A stretch of 62,365 nucleotides of DNA, taken from the NCBI RefSeq assembly GCF_030694375.1, contig NZ_JAUXYL010000013.1, forward strand, positions 1-62,365, in the 5' to 3' direction. Source of the stretch: Algoriphagus sp. Its GTDB lineage: Bacteria > Bacteroidota > Bacteroidia > Cytophagales > Cyclobacteriaceae. The position numbers and the translations under genes are program-made. Within the stretch, counting starts at the first letter, position 1. Each line of letters starts with the position of its first letter. The notes beneath the pieces are model-generated. The model worked only from the letters and a program-made list of their open reading frames with translations, searched no databases and had not been told where the DNA came from. Shown here in pieces: positions 48,401 to 57,700 of this stretch.

Positions 48401-49589
48401 GTTTAATCTTTGTTTTCCCATCCACGACCATTTCAATCTTTTTACCCTCCAATTCACAAATACCAATAAGACCTTTTTGAGACTTTAACCTACGCTGATA
48501 AAAAATGATAATGTCTTTTATTATTTCTTTGAGCTCAAGGTTAAGCTCGGGATAAAACTGGCTTTGGACATTCCAAATTGTATCAAATTCATCCTCATAA
48601 TCTTTTCTGTAAAAAACTTGACCTTTCAGCCGAGTATGTCTATCAGCTTTTATTTGTTCAAATAGATACTGTCCAACAGTTTGATGATTAAAAAATAGCT
48701 CTTTGCTCCGGTCACTTATACTTCCAAGATAGCCACTTGAGCTATTTATTTGAGAGTTTATTTCCTGTAATACAACAATCAATTGTTCTAAGCTCAATTG
48801 CTTTTGAAGTGCATCTACCCTCCATTGAAAGTTCTCCAATTTTCTATCGAATCCGGAGGTATTTCTTTTGGTACCAACAATTCTGAAAGGTTTTTCACAA
48901 ATAGCCCAAACGGCTTTTTGATTCTTTCCAATTAGTTGCTGCTTTAGATTATTTGATAAGATTTCAGGGTAATACTGACTTTGAAATTCCCAAATCCTAT
49001 CAAATTCATTTTGCAAATCAGATCGATAAAAATCAGGAAGAAATCTCTTCCCTTGTTGAAGTCTCTCTAAGGAAAATTGGCCGGGAGTAATTTTTTTTCT
49101 ATTCAGCTCCATTGCCACTTTCATCCCATCAATCAGCTGTCCTTCGTCTTCATTTTTTGCTTTCCGACTGCTCTTGAAGCCCCTCTTTTTATTGATAGAA
49201 ATAAAGACTCTTGCCAATTCATTTTTTTCAATTTTTTCTACGGCTGACCTAGCTCTTAATTCCAAAGTCTGGAAAGTAGTGTTTGGCCCATCTTCAGTTA
49301 GTATCGAATCTTTATTGATAAGCCCATATTCTCTAAGAGTCTTCATGAGTTCCTGTCTTCGGAGCTTATAGCGCTGAAGATTTCTTCTTGCACTCCGTTT
49401 TGAAGTTCGATCTTGATTCGTAGTAATAGCCTTCCCTTTTTCGAAATTGCCTTGCTCATCCGTTGTAAGTGGAATGACCCTGACACCAAGTTTTAATATT
49501 TCAGATCTTTCTTGTTCATTTTCTGCCTCAAAAACCAAAGCCCAACCTATTGATGTACTCCCCAAATCCAATCCTAAAATCTTTTTCAT
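45465..49589 (-). CDS. cas9: CRISPR-associated endonuclease Cas9 (type II-C)
   Basis: 1374 residues. RuvC-I KKILGLDLGSTSIGWALV with Asp8; an Arg-rich bridge helix (RTSKRSARRNLQRYKLRRQE near 60); RuvC-II NAVIDEYGKPDEIRLELARE near 695 with its Glu; the HNH domain with YDIEHVIPKARLFDDSFSNK near 770 and KTLCEAFLNKEKKDE; RuvC-III RNDHRHHAMDALTVAF near 928. All catalytic residues are present. The long C-terminal part (about 1000-1374) has two related GDPKKAF/NDPKKAF-NPI units. It cuts DNA guided by crRNA:tracrRNA. First gene of cas9-RAYT-cas1-cas2. Its promoter must overlap the tracrRNA 5' region because only ~40 bases separate them. Confidence 0.98.
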   Translation of the reverse strand: MKKILGLDLGSTSIGWALVFEAENEQERSEILKLGVRVIPLTTDEQGNFEKGKAITTNQDRTSKRSARRNLQRYKLRRQELMKTLREYGLINKDSILTEDGPNTTFQTLELRARSAVEKIEKNELARVFISINKKRGFKSSRKAKNEDEGQLIDGMKVAMELNRKKITPGQFSLERLQQGKRFLPDFYRSDLQNEFDRIWEFQSQYYPEILSNNLKQQLIGKNQKAVWAICEKPFRIVGTKRNTSGFDRKLENFQWRVDALQKQLSLEQLIVVLQEINSQINSSSGYLGSISDRSKELFFNHQTVGQYLFEQIKADRHTRLKGQVFYRKDYEDEFDTIWNVQSQFYPELNLELKEIIKDIIIFYQRRLKSQKGLIGICELEGKKIEMVVDGKTKIKLIGPKVCPKSSPLFQEFRIWQRLNDLEVISKKDRAKRRLEQEEKQVLFEELTVRYKLAKAEVLKLLFKNHKELDLNFEKLDGNRTSFKLFEAYRKILIASGHEEYDFSKLSFFEIKSLVSSIFEGLGISIEILDFNSNADGGELEKQPMIQLWHLLYSYDGDNSPSGNESLIKKLKAKFGFDEDYARILSAVTFEDDYGSLSSRAISKIIPHLKDGKQYDEAVQWGGYKSHSNSETREERANKVLKTKLEILPKNSLRNPVVEKILNQGINVVNAVIDEYGKPDEIRLELARELKKSAKEREELTKSIGAASVEHERIRQILVSEFGLSYVSRNDIIRYKLWKETDGISVYTGKAIQATDLFSKEYDIEHVIPKARLFDDSFSNKTLCEAFLNKEKKDETPYDFLSRKLSEQEFLQYTVRVEEFYKQGKFSKGKYKKLMMKGSEIPDGFIDRDLRNSQYIAKKAKELLEEVCRTVNTTTGSVTDRLREDWQLVNVMQELNWEKYRKLGLTYYDTNREGKNLPRIKDWTKRNDHRHHAMDALTVAFTKYNHVQYLNNLNARRDDNKKMAPIIKAIENRELYRDENNKLKFKPPIPLDDFRAETKWHLENTLISFKAKNKVVTPQKNKIKGSNKIQQTLTPRGQLHNETIYGSIKKYKTTFSKIGGNFDQEIISKVSKKVFREALLKRLSAFDNDPKKAFTGKNSLEKNPIYLDNLQTQKVPEKVKLVEVETVYTIRKSIDPNLRVEKIIDTGVKRILQERLDQFGGDPKKAFVNLDENPIWLNKEKGISVKNITISGVSNAVALHDKKDKFGNLILDKNEKNQPVDFVNTSNNHHVAIYRDSEGKLHENVVSFFESLARVNAGLPIIDKTLNNSDGWEFLFSIKQNEYFVFPNDQTGFDPKELDLTDQNNFYLISPNLFRVQKIGSKDYVFRHHLETTLNDSKELEGILFYRLRSTERLGKIQKVRINHLGEIVQVGEY

Positions 49590-49629
49590 ATTTCTTGAAA
49601 AGTTGAAAGTTTAAAATCTATATTAGTGT

Positions 49630-49720
49630 CAACATTTTGAAGCAATTCACAATAAGGATTATTCCGTTGTGAAAACATCTAAAGGGGCCCGATCAGATTT
49701 CTGATCGGGTCGCTTTTTTT
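49630..49720 (+). ncRNA. tracrRNA of the type II-C system
   Basis: Bases 49631-49652 (AACATTTTGAAGCAATTCAC and on) are complementary to the 5' half of the CRISPR repeat with one base missing (GAA-GC against GAAAGC). Then come the AATAAGGATTATTCCG nexus-like segment, TTGTGAAAACATC, and a terminator hairpin CCCGATCAG-ATTT-CTGATCGGG (49688-49709) with seven Ts to 49720. The layout matches known II-C tracrRNAs. The exact 5' end is not determined; it is divergent from cas9. Confidence 0.92.
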
Positions 49721-49837
49721 ACCCCCTCTACCCATTCCCAAGATAGTCCTTCAAACTAAGATCGCTATACCCAGTACTGGGTATTTTATGCGATAAACAG
49801 AACTTTCTCGGACATATATTGTCGCAATATTCAATCA

Positions 49838-49870
49838 AGACCTGTCAGGTTTTTAAAACCTGACAGGTCT
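49838..49870. repeat. REP-like palindrome upstream of the cas/tracr module
   Basis: AGACCTGTCAGGTTTT, one T, AAAACCTGACAGGTCT: a perfect 16-bp inverted repeat. With the copy at 43512-43546 it brackets cas2-cas1-RAYT-cas9-tracrRNA. Confidence 0.88.
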
Positions 49871-49879
49871 GTCCGCCTC

Positions 49880-49912
49880 AAAAAAAAACCACCCAAGATC
49901 GCTCTCGGGTGG
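49880..49912 (-). terminator. Intrinsic terminator for the minus strand
   Basis: On the minus strand CCACCC-12 bases-GGGTGG is followed by nine Ts (nine As at 49880-49888 on plus). Probably ends the sigma/anti-sigma transcript that stops at 50100. The rest of 49913-50099 holds only an ATCCGCAA/TTGCGGAT inverted pair and no gene. Confidence 0.8.
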
Positions 49913-50099
49913 CTTATCGCTGGCTTAGTTCCTTTTTTTTTATTTTATGTGCCTCCGTGAACCTGTACATAGTCTTTGAAATTTGGATTGGAGGACAGAT
50001 TTGCTAAGCTATGGACCATGGACTATAGACCATAGTTGAGGATCCGCAACTTACTGGGCCGATTTTTACCCAAGGTGCATCCTTGCGGATACTCATACT

Positions 50100-51455
50100 T
50101 TATTTCTTATCTGTACTCGTAAAGGTCACCTTGAATGAGGCTCCGAAAATCCCGAGTTTTTCGCCGTATCCGGAAATCTCCTGCAGGGGGTAATTGTAAA
50201 ACGGCATGACCGCATAGCTCGTCTTTTTGGATTCAAACAAGCGGATATTCACTCCCAAATTGGCTGTCGCTAGCGGATAGAAACGGTTTTGCGGAACATC
50301 CAACACGGAGGACTGATTGATGGATTCGGACTTCAGGGTAAAGGAATTCGCGCTGGCCGAACTCGCATCAAACACTGCCACCTGCCGGGTGAAGGAGGAC
50401 TGCTGCTCTGCACCTTGACTGAAGGTGATCAAGTTTGAAAATCCTGCCTGCACAGAAATGGATTGATTGGATGTGACCGGATATTTGAAGTAAAGCGGAA
50501 TATCCACCTGCACTTGGGCTATCTCATTTCGCTCGGTGACCGGTGAGGAGAATCCCGCCACCTGCGCATAGCTTTGACTTTCACTAGCCTGATTCAGGTA
50601 GTTGACCGCAAGGCCCGAACCCATCATCAGTTTCCCGGCGATATCCATATCGACCATTACGCCCAAGCCTAAACTTGAGCCGCTGGTGGCCTGCGTTTTA
50701 CTTTGCGAAGCACCATACCCCGGAGAAAGGCCCAATGCTAATCTCCTTGTGCTTTTCGTTTCCAATATCTCGGCTATTTCTTCTTTTGCCAAAAGTGGTT
50801 CTTTGGGCAATTCTGCCACAGGGGAAGCCGGCACCTGAGTCTGTGCATTCTTCAATGTTTCATTTTCTGCTTTTTCATTTACAGCGATCAAGACTTCCTT
50901 TTCAACTGTTTTAGACTGATCAATCAGGGCTTGGCTTTGATTTGGCTGCTGTGCCGGAGGATTCGATTTTGAACCAGAACTTGAGTTAACAGTCGATTCG
51001 GTCCCCAAAACGGAAGATTTGGTGTTTGCTGAATTTGATCCTTTCGGAGTATTATTTTTAGAGCTGGATATGGAAAACTGATTTTCTGCCAGAACTTTTT
51101 CTTTTGCTCCTGAAACTGTCGCCTCATTGGGTTCGGCAAGGATTGCATCCGGGTTTGGAAGCCTTTCATTTCCAGTAGCATCTGCGGACTGCAGTTTCTC
51201 CTGCAACACAAGCTGATCAGAAAGCTGCGCGTCATCGGAATCTGAAAACTGCCCAAGCCAAAGCCCTCCGGCCACCAGCAAGAGGATAAGTGAAGCGGCA
51301 ACACCGGATACCCAGTATCTGGTTCTTTTTGGACTGAGGGCAGCCCGCCTTTTCTCAAAGGCCTCCCAGGCCCCCAATTCATAAGGAAGCGGGTTTTCTT
51401 CCTGCTGCTTGCGCAGCTTGGCAGCCAACCATTTAAATGATTTATCTTCCTGCAT
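50100..51455 (-). CDS. Anti-sigma-like membrane protein with C-terminal beta-barrel-like domain
   Basis: 451 residues. The N-terminus (1-45) is cytoplasmic-looking with LPYELGAWEAFEKRRAAL, then one membrane helix (VSGVAASLILLLVAGGLWLG near 49-68), a long low-complexity Ser/Asn/Lys region (about 70-235) and a C-terminal part (about 240-451) with the alternating pattern of an outer-membrane beta-barrel (LGLGVMVDMDIAGKLMMGSG, VDIPLYFKYPV, ending FGASFKVTFTST). It follows and overlaps an ECF sigma gene by 14 bases, so an anti-sigma or signal-sensing role is likely. A single chain joining an inner-membrane helix to a barrel-like domain through a long linker is unusual. Function inferred. Confidence 0.72.
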   Translation of the reverse strand: MQEDKSFKWLAAKLRKQQEENPLPYELGAWEAFEKRRAALSPKRTRYWVSGVAASLILLLVAGGLWLGQFSDSDDAQLSDQLVLQEKLQSADATGNERLPNPDAILAEPNEATVSGAKEKVLAENQFSISSSKNNTPKGSNSANTKSSVLGTESTVNSSSGSKSNPPAQQPNQSQALIDQSKTVEKEVLIAVNEKAENETLKNAQTQVPASPVAELPKEPLLAKEEIAEILETKSTRRLALGLSPGYGASQSKTQATSGSSLGLGVMVDMDIAGKLMMGSGLAVNYLNQASESQSYAQVAGFSSPVTERNEIAQVQVDIPLYFKYPVTSNQSISVQAGFSNLITFSQGAEQQSSFTRQVAVFDASSASANSFTLKSESINQSSVLDVPQNRFYPLATANLGVNIRLFESKKTSYAVMPFYNYPLQEISGYGEKLGIFGASFKVTFTSTDKK

Positions 51456-51990
51456 ATTCTTTCATGTGTTGTTGTATCAACTGACGCAATCTGGATTTTG
51501 CCCGCGTCAGGTAAACTCGGGAAGAGCTTTCGGTGATCTCGAGACGCTCTGCCACTTCCCTATGACTATAACCTTCCACCTCATAGAGGTTGAATACCAA
51601 TTGCTGATCCTCGGGAAGCTGGTGGAGAAGCTTGAGAATATCTTCAAATGCCAGCTGATCCGGGGCATATACTTCATCGTAAACCGGGGTTTCACCGTCT
51701 GCTTCGAGGTGATTTTGCAGACGCTTGTCCTTCCGGTAATAATCTATCGCAGTGTTGACTGTGATTCTCCTAAGCCAAGGCTTGAGTGAAGGCACTTGAT
51801 TCATCTTGCCAAATGAATCGAAGCATTTCATAAAAGAGTCATTGGTGATCTCCTGTGCCAAATCCCTGCTCTTGGAATAGGACAGACTGATCCCCATGAC
51901 AAAGCCATAGTACTTTTTGAACAAAAATTCCTCATGCTTCTTTGACCGACGTTTGCAACCGTCAATCAATTCCTGGTCAGACCAATTCAA
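51442..51990 (-). CDS. ECF-type RNA polymerase sigma factor
   Basis: 182 residues. Region 2 with FLFKKYYGFVMGISLSYSKS near 22 and LKPWLRRITVNTAIDYYRKD near 67; region 4 with LEDILKLLHQLPEDQQLVFN near 115 and GYSHREVAERLEITESSSRV near 138, a helix-turn-helix. It directs RNA polymerase to a small regulon. Overlaps the downstream anti-sigma-like gene, so they are coexpressed and translationally coupled. Confidence 0.94.
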   Translation of the reverse strand: MNWSDQELIDGCKRRSKKHEEFLFKKYYGFVMGISLSYSKSRDLAQEITNDSFMKCFDSFGKMNQVPSLKPWLRRITVNTAIDYYRKDKRLQNHLEADGETPVYDEVYAPDQLAFEDILKLLHQLPEDQQLVFNLYEVEGYSHREVAERLEITESSSRVYLTRAKSRLRQLIQQHMKEYAGR

Positions 51991-52023
51991 TAGACTTTAT
52001 ATTTTCTTTTAATTATTTCCTTG

Positions 52024-52548
52024 TCAACTCCGATTTACCAAATCACAGTCGCCTTCGCAGTGATAATCTCTGGCATTACATTGTTCACGAATGTAAATCG
52101 AAAAGGGTGTTTGATCATATTGCCCACTTGGTGAGAGCGCTTTTGCCAAATCAACCGCTATCGTCTCCGGCACCATCTCTCCTGTAGCTGAACAGGAAGG
52201 AAATTCGCTGATTAGGTAAATCTGGATTCTTCTTGGATTTGATTCCTGCCATTTACCATCCCATAGCAATTGGTACGTCCCATTGCAGTTTTTCGGTTTC
52301 AGAATTTCCAATGTAAGCATATTGCTGCGCCTGCTAATCGCTTTGATTTCTGTATCAATCCCACAAAACGCTGCTCTTCCTCTGTTGAAGTCTATTTCTC
52401 GGTAGGCGCGTGCATCGACAGTAAACTTATACCCTGGACCTTCTACTTGATATAAGAACGGTACAAGGGAATCTGATTGCCCATCATCCAAAGTGCAACT
52501 GCAAAGAAATAAAACGAAAGCCAACCTGAAAAAGGAAACCATAAACAC
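52024..52548 (-). CDS. Lipoprotein of unknown function
   Basis: 174 residues. Lipoprotein signal ending LFLCSC near residue 18. The body is beta-rich with many Cys (CGIDTEIKA, KPKNCNGTYQLLWDGKW, FPSCSATGE, EQCNARDYHCEGDCDLV), suggesting disulfides outside the cytoplasm. I do not recognise the family. It lies 33 bases upstream of the sigma factor on the same strand and could be part of that operon. Confidence 0.75.
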   Translation of the reverse strand: MFMVSFFRLAFVLFLCSCTLDDGQSDSLVPFLYQVEGPGYKFTVDARAYREIDFNRGRAAFCGIDTEIKAISRRSNMLTLEILKPKNCNGTYQLLWDGKWQESNPRRIQIYLISEFPSCSATGEMVPETIAVDLAKALSPSGQYDQTPFSIYIREQCNARDYHCEGDCDLVNRS

Positions 52549-52781
52549 GCTTTTCGGTAAGACGGAATTCAGAAGCTACTCGCTACAATTAGGATATAAA
52601 AAAACAAATGACAATCCTTAAACTTGAGAGAAAGGCAAGTCAAAGAAAATGTCTGCGGAAAATCGTCGACTGAAAAAAGTTTGTTTTCTCGAACTTCAAT
52701 CCTTATTCTAATTGGCCAAGACGAAGAAAGTACAAACAAAATCAAAAAAAATCCTGGAGGCTTAGCCTTACCGGATTAAAA

Positions 52782-53216
52782 TTAATCCGGGTTGGAGTGT
52801 AGCTTAATCAGCCCTGTCCAGAAGCTCTCCAGGCTATCAACTGCCTGCTCAATTTCCTCGATATTACTCGGCTTGGAGACAAACAGATTTGCAAGTGCCT
52901 CATAGCTTTTGTCCACATCCTTAGCAGTTGAGGATGTGGTAAATACGATAATGGGGATCATTCTCGTTTTCTCGCTTCCCTTCAGGGCTTTTAACACTTC
53001 GTATCCATTTTTCAATGGAAGGTTGATATCCAAAATGATCAGATCAGGCGTTTCAGCATCCTGAAAGTTTTTTTCTTTATTAACAAAGTCAATCCCTTCC
53101 TGTCCGTTTTTAGCAACCGATACTTTTTTAACAGACGGACGCTTGAGTAAGGCTTCATTCATCAACAAAATATCACCTTCGTTGTCTTCGACTAACAGTA
53201 TATGAATATGTCCCAT
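52782..53216 (-). CDS. Single-domain response regulator (Rcp1-like)
   Basis: 144 residues. Receiver domain: ILLVEDNEGDILLMNEAL near 5, phospho-acceptor in LIILDINLPLKNGYEVL near 60, IVFTTSS near 91 and the Lys in LFVSKPSNIEE near 113. Such regulators pair with PAS histidine kinases. The ATG shares its first base with the kinase stop. Confidence 0.94.
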   Translation of the reverse strand: MGHIHILLVEDNEGDILLMNEALLKRPSVKKVSVAKNGQEGIDFVNKEKNFQDAETPDLIILDINLPLKNGYEVLKALKGSEKTRMIPIIVFTTSSTAKDVDKSYEALANLFVSKPSNIEEIEQAVDSLESFWTGLIKLHSNPD

Positions 53217-54544
53217 CAGGTAATTGATTTAGCTATAGTAAAATGAAATATACTTCCTTTTTGGTATTCTGAATCAACCCAGATTTTTCCCCCAAGTCCT
53301 TCCACAATCTTTTTCACGATGGCCAGCCCAATTCCTGTTCCTTCATATTCTTCTTTTCGATGAAGCCGCATAAACAAGATAAATATTTTTTCAAAATATT
53401 CTTCTTTTATACCTAAGCCATTGTCACTAACGGATATTTGCCAGCAGGTGGGCAAGTCGATGGCAAGGATACTTATTTTTGGAGCCACATCCGGTTTAGA
53501 ATACTTAAGCGCATTCCCGATCAGATTCTGAATAATCTGTAAAATTGGAGACCGATAAACCCAAATTGACACTATACCCTCAATAGTGATTTCAGCCCGT
53601 TTTTCTTTGATCATTTTCCGCTGGAGTTGCTTGATTTCTTCGAGGATCAAGGGCAAATTGACCCATTCCATCTGTGTGTTTTGCTTCCCTACACGTGAAT
53701 ATTCCAGCAAATCCAGGATGATATTTCGCATCTGAAGTGCACCTTTTACGGCAAAATCAATGTATTGCAAGGCCTTTTCATCCAGTTGATTTTTGTATTT
53801 TCTTTCCAACAGCGAAAGGAAACTGGACACCATACGGAGTGGTTCCTGAAGATCATGGGATGCTACATAGGCAAACCGCTCCAATTCAGAATTGGATAAA
53901 GCCAATTCTTTGGCATGAATCTCCAAGTTGCGGTTGAGTTCTTGCATAGATTGCTCATAAGCTTTTCGCTCGGTGATATCCTGGATAGTAAGAAGACAAC
54001 ATTCCTCGTGCCCATTCTCCACAATTGCAGTCAATTTTGCACAAATAAAATAACCAATACCTCTTCCGACCCCAATTTCGATTTCTTCTTTTTTCTTACT
54101 GTCAAAAGATTTGGCCAGAAAATCATTGAAAGTACTGAGGTCACTTTGAGGAGTAAACTTTTCAAAAGCTTTTCCTTTTAGAAAAGAGCGTTCTTTTCCA
54201 AGCATTTTGGCTGCAATCAGATTAAGGTTAAGAATGACCCCCTCCTCCGAAAGTGTAAAATAAGCAATGGGAGCAAAATCATACAGGGAAGTGTATTTTT
54301 GGGAAATATTTTCTGATCTCTCCAGAGACAATTTCAGTTCTTCATTCTGTAGCTCCAATTCGATCTGAAAGACTTCCAGCGTGTGGACTGCCCGCAAAAG
54401 TTCCGATTCGGTTTGTACCAAATCCAACTTTTCGGTCTTCCCTTTTATAATTTCCTCAGCCTTTTTCCGGAGGATATCGAATTTAGAATCAGTAGCGTGC
54501 CCCATAATTTTTAAAGTTAAAAGCTTGGGTGATAAAGGGCTCAA
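53216..54544 (-). CDS. PAS-domain sensor histidine kinase
   Basis: 442 residues, no membrane helix, so soluble. N-terminal coiled coil (about 15-75), one PAS domain (about 80-190, LYDFAPIAYFTLSEEGVILN), an ITERKAYEQSMQELN linker, HisKA with FAYVASHDLQEPLRMVSSFL near 222 (phospho-acceptor His) and HATPase with the N-box in LIGNALKYSKPD, NGLGIKEEYFEKIF and GTGIGLAIVKKI. The last ~240 residues are closely similar to the end of the 2112-residue kinase next to it. Coupled to the response regulator at 52782. Confidence 0.94.
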   Translation of the reverse strand: MSPLSPKLLTLKIMGHATDSKFDILRKKAEEIIKGKTEKLDLVQTESELLRAVHTLEVFQIELELQNEELKLSLERSENISQKYTSLYDFAPIAYFTLSEEGVILNLNLIAAKMLGKERSFLKGKAFEKFTPQSDLSTFNDFLAKSFDSKKKEEIEIGVGRGIGYFICAKLTAIVENGHEECCLLTIQDITERKAYEQSMQELNRNLEIHAKELALSNSELERFAYVASHDLQEPLRMVSSFLSLLERKYKNQLDEKALQYIDFAVKGALQMRNIILDLLEYSRVGKQNTQMEWVNLPLILEEIKQLQRKMIKEKRAEITIEGIVSIWVYRSPILQIIQNLIGNALKYSKPDVAPKISILAIDLPTCWQISVSDNGLGIKEEYFEKIFILFMRLHRKEEYEGTGIGLAIVKKIVEGLGGKIWVDSEYQKGSIFHFTIAKSIT

Positions 54545-54718
54545 AAAGATAATTTAAGCAATGTAGAGATTGTTTTACTTTATCAGCACTAGTCTGACCT
54601 GGAAAAAACTTATAAACTTCTGAAAAAAATAGTTTATACTCGATAATAACACTTTCATTGGTTCTTTTAATCAAAACAGGTGATCTTCAAATTTTAGTAT
54701 TTGATAAATTCTGACCAA

Positions 54719-54799
54719 TCAATTTCTTGATAAAGGTTGATTTTTGGACAAAAAAGGTCCTTCATTTTTTTCGACTGACAGTACATGAACATGTCCCAT
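54719..54799 (-). pseudogene. Remnant of a response regulator start
   Basis: Starts at the base shared with the stop of the giant kinase, exactly as in the intact pair at 53216, and reads MGHVHVLSVEKNEGPFLSKN then a stop after 26 codons. The intact regulator begins MGHIHILLVEDNEGDILLMN. So the kinase-regulator junction was duplicated and the regulator copy then lost. The remaining 54545-54718 holds nothing recognisable. Confidence 0.75.
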
Positions 54800-57700
54800 C
54801 AGGCAGTTGGTTTAGCTATAGTAAAATGAAATATACTTCCTTTTTGGTATTCTGATTCAACCCAGATTTTTCCCCCGAGTCCTTCTACGATCTTTTTTAC
54901 GATGGCCAGCCCAATTCCTGTTCCTTCATATTCTTCTTTCCGATGAAGCCGCTGGAACAGGATAAATATTTTATCAAAATATTCTTCTTTTATACCTAAG
55001 CCATTGTCACTAACGGATATTTGCCAGCAGCCGGGCAAGTCGATGGCAAGGATACTTATTTCTGGAGCCACATCCTGTTTAGAATACTTGAGCGCATTCC
55101 CGATCAAGTTCTGCATGATCTGTAAAAGAGGAGGCTTAAATGTCCACAAGGTTTCGATTCCTTCAAATTTAATTTCGGCCTTTTTTTCTTGAATTATTTT
55201 TCGCTGGAGTTGCTTGATTTCCTCGACGACACTTGGCAATTGGACCCATTCCAAGCGAGAATTTTGTTTCCCCACACGGGAATATTCCAGCAAATCAAGA
55301 ATAATCCTTCGCATTCGTACTGCCCCGTCTATAGCAAAACCAATATATTGCAAGGCCTTTTCATCCAGTTGATCTTTATGTTTTCTTTCCAGAAGTGAAA
55401 GGAAGCTGGAAACCATGCGGAGCGGTTCTTGAAGGTCATGGGAGGCTACATAGGCAAACTGTTCCAATTCAGCATTGGAAACAGCAAGTTCTTTTGCCTG
55501 AATCTCCAAACTACTGTTTAGTTCCTGCAGCGATTGCTCATAGGCTTTTCGCTCGGTGATATCGATCATAGCCCCGATTGCACGGAGGGGGGTTCCGACT
55601 TCATCCCGGATGAAAGTTGCTCGATCCATTACAACAGCATAAGTCCCATCAGCCTTTTTGAATCGGTATTCTTCATTCCATGATCGGGTTTTCCCATCTC
55701 CCATGAGGGTCTGAATAGTACTACTTATTCTTTGCCTGTCATCAGGATGGATGCAACTAATCAAAAACTCAAAGTCAGGGTTTATCACTTCCGGATTGTA
55801 TCCAAATAAAGTATAGAATCCCTTCCCCCAAAATAGATTGTCTTCTTCGATCTGGTAGTCCCAAATCGCATCATTGGTGGCTTCGACTACCCGCTCAAAC
55901 CTTTCATTGGAAAGGCGGATTCGTTCTTCAGTCTGCTTGGCCAAAGTCACATCTTTGAAGTACACGGTCAGTCCGGAATCCGAAGGGTAAATTGAAATCG
56001 AGAACCAAGTATTGATCGGAGCATAATAATCCTCGAAATAGATCACCTGGCCCGTTTCCATAGCCAGGGAATAATTTTGATGGGAAAGTTTGTTTATTTC
56101 ACCGGGGAAAACATCCCAAAGGTTTTTACCCAAAATTATTTCCCGTGGAGTTCTCAAGAGTTTTTCGGACATGTGGTTCCAATAGGTTACCGTAAACTCC
56201 CGATCTACTGCGAAAAACGCATCACCAATACTTTCCAGAATTTTGTTCTTTTCCTCAAAAAGGGAAAGAAGATTTAATTCCGTGATCTTTCGCTTATGAA
56301 TATCCTGGAAACTCCCGTAAACACGATTCACTTTACCATTGATCGTATCGGCCTGGCCTATACAGCGAATCCATTTCTGATTTCCTTTGGAAGTCATCAG
56401 CAGAAACTCAGCGTCAAAGGCTACCCCATGATTGATCAAATCATTCATTGTCGCCATCGCCCGGATTTTGGATTCTCCGAGATAGACTTGATAGGCTTCT
56501 TCCAGCGGTAAGCCAGCCGCTGAATCCACCTCCAGGATTTCGCGGACTGTAGCGGACCAATTCAACTGTAGCGGATTGGAAATAAGATCAACTTCCCAGC
56601 TGCCTATTTTTGACATCCGGGCTGACTGCTCCAGTAGGTTTTCGAGATTTTTGCGGTCAGTGACATCCATGATCAGGGAATCCCACACGATGCTCCCATC
56701 AGATTGGCGTCTTGGAGTCCCTATTCCCTGATGCCATCTGATTTTGCCCTCAGGAGTAAGATTTCTCCACTCACAGCTCCAGTTATCCAGAGAGGTAGCC
56801 GAATCCATGATCGACTTTTGCACAAGTTCCAAATCACCCGCAGGTATAATCTGCGACCAGACTTTACTGATATCCTCAATACATTCTCTTGGATCTAAGC
56901 CCCAAATCAGTTTTGATCCTTGGCTTACAAACCGCAGTTCATCAGTCCCGTCCGGTCTTAAAACATATTGGAAGATTACACCGGGAATATTATCCGAGAC
57001 ACTTTTGAGTCGGTCCTCGACTTGCTTGCGGTCGTGAATGTCCTGGATAGATCCAAAAATCCGGGTGCAAGTGCCCTCCACAAATTCTGCTTCACCGATT
57101 GACCTTACCCAGCGTTCATTTCCTTTGGCTGTGATGATGGGGACTTCAAAATCAAAATTTTCGCCGAATGTGATTGCATTTTGTACTTTCTCCTGTATAA
57201 ACTCCCTATAATCTTCCCGATAAAAATTTATTCCCTCTTCCAAAGTTGGGTAAAAATCGTAGGAGGTCTCAAAGATTTCTTGGGTGATTTTTGACCAACT
57301 CTGCAAGGGTTTAGAAAAGTCAACTTCCCAGGCACCCAATCTCGCCATTTTAGTAGCCGTGTCCAGTAGATTCTCAAGTTTTTTAAACTCCGTCACATCC
57401 CTCCCATAGGCAAAGACATAGCCGTCTTGTCCAAAAATATCAGAAGAATTCCAGGAGATATAGCGGTAATCGCCTGACTTGGCCCGGTATCTATTCGTGA
57501 AATTATTCGCCTTTCGATCGGCAGAAATGGTTTCCGAAAACTCCTGAACCGTAGATTTGATGTCATCGGGATGCAAAAAGTTTTCAAAGGGGACATGTGT
57601 TAACTCGTCCATCGTATACCCCAGCAACTCACAAAATGCCGGATTGACTTTGGTAAAATAGCCGTTAGGTGAAGCGATAGCCAATATTTCCGGTGCACTC

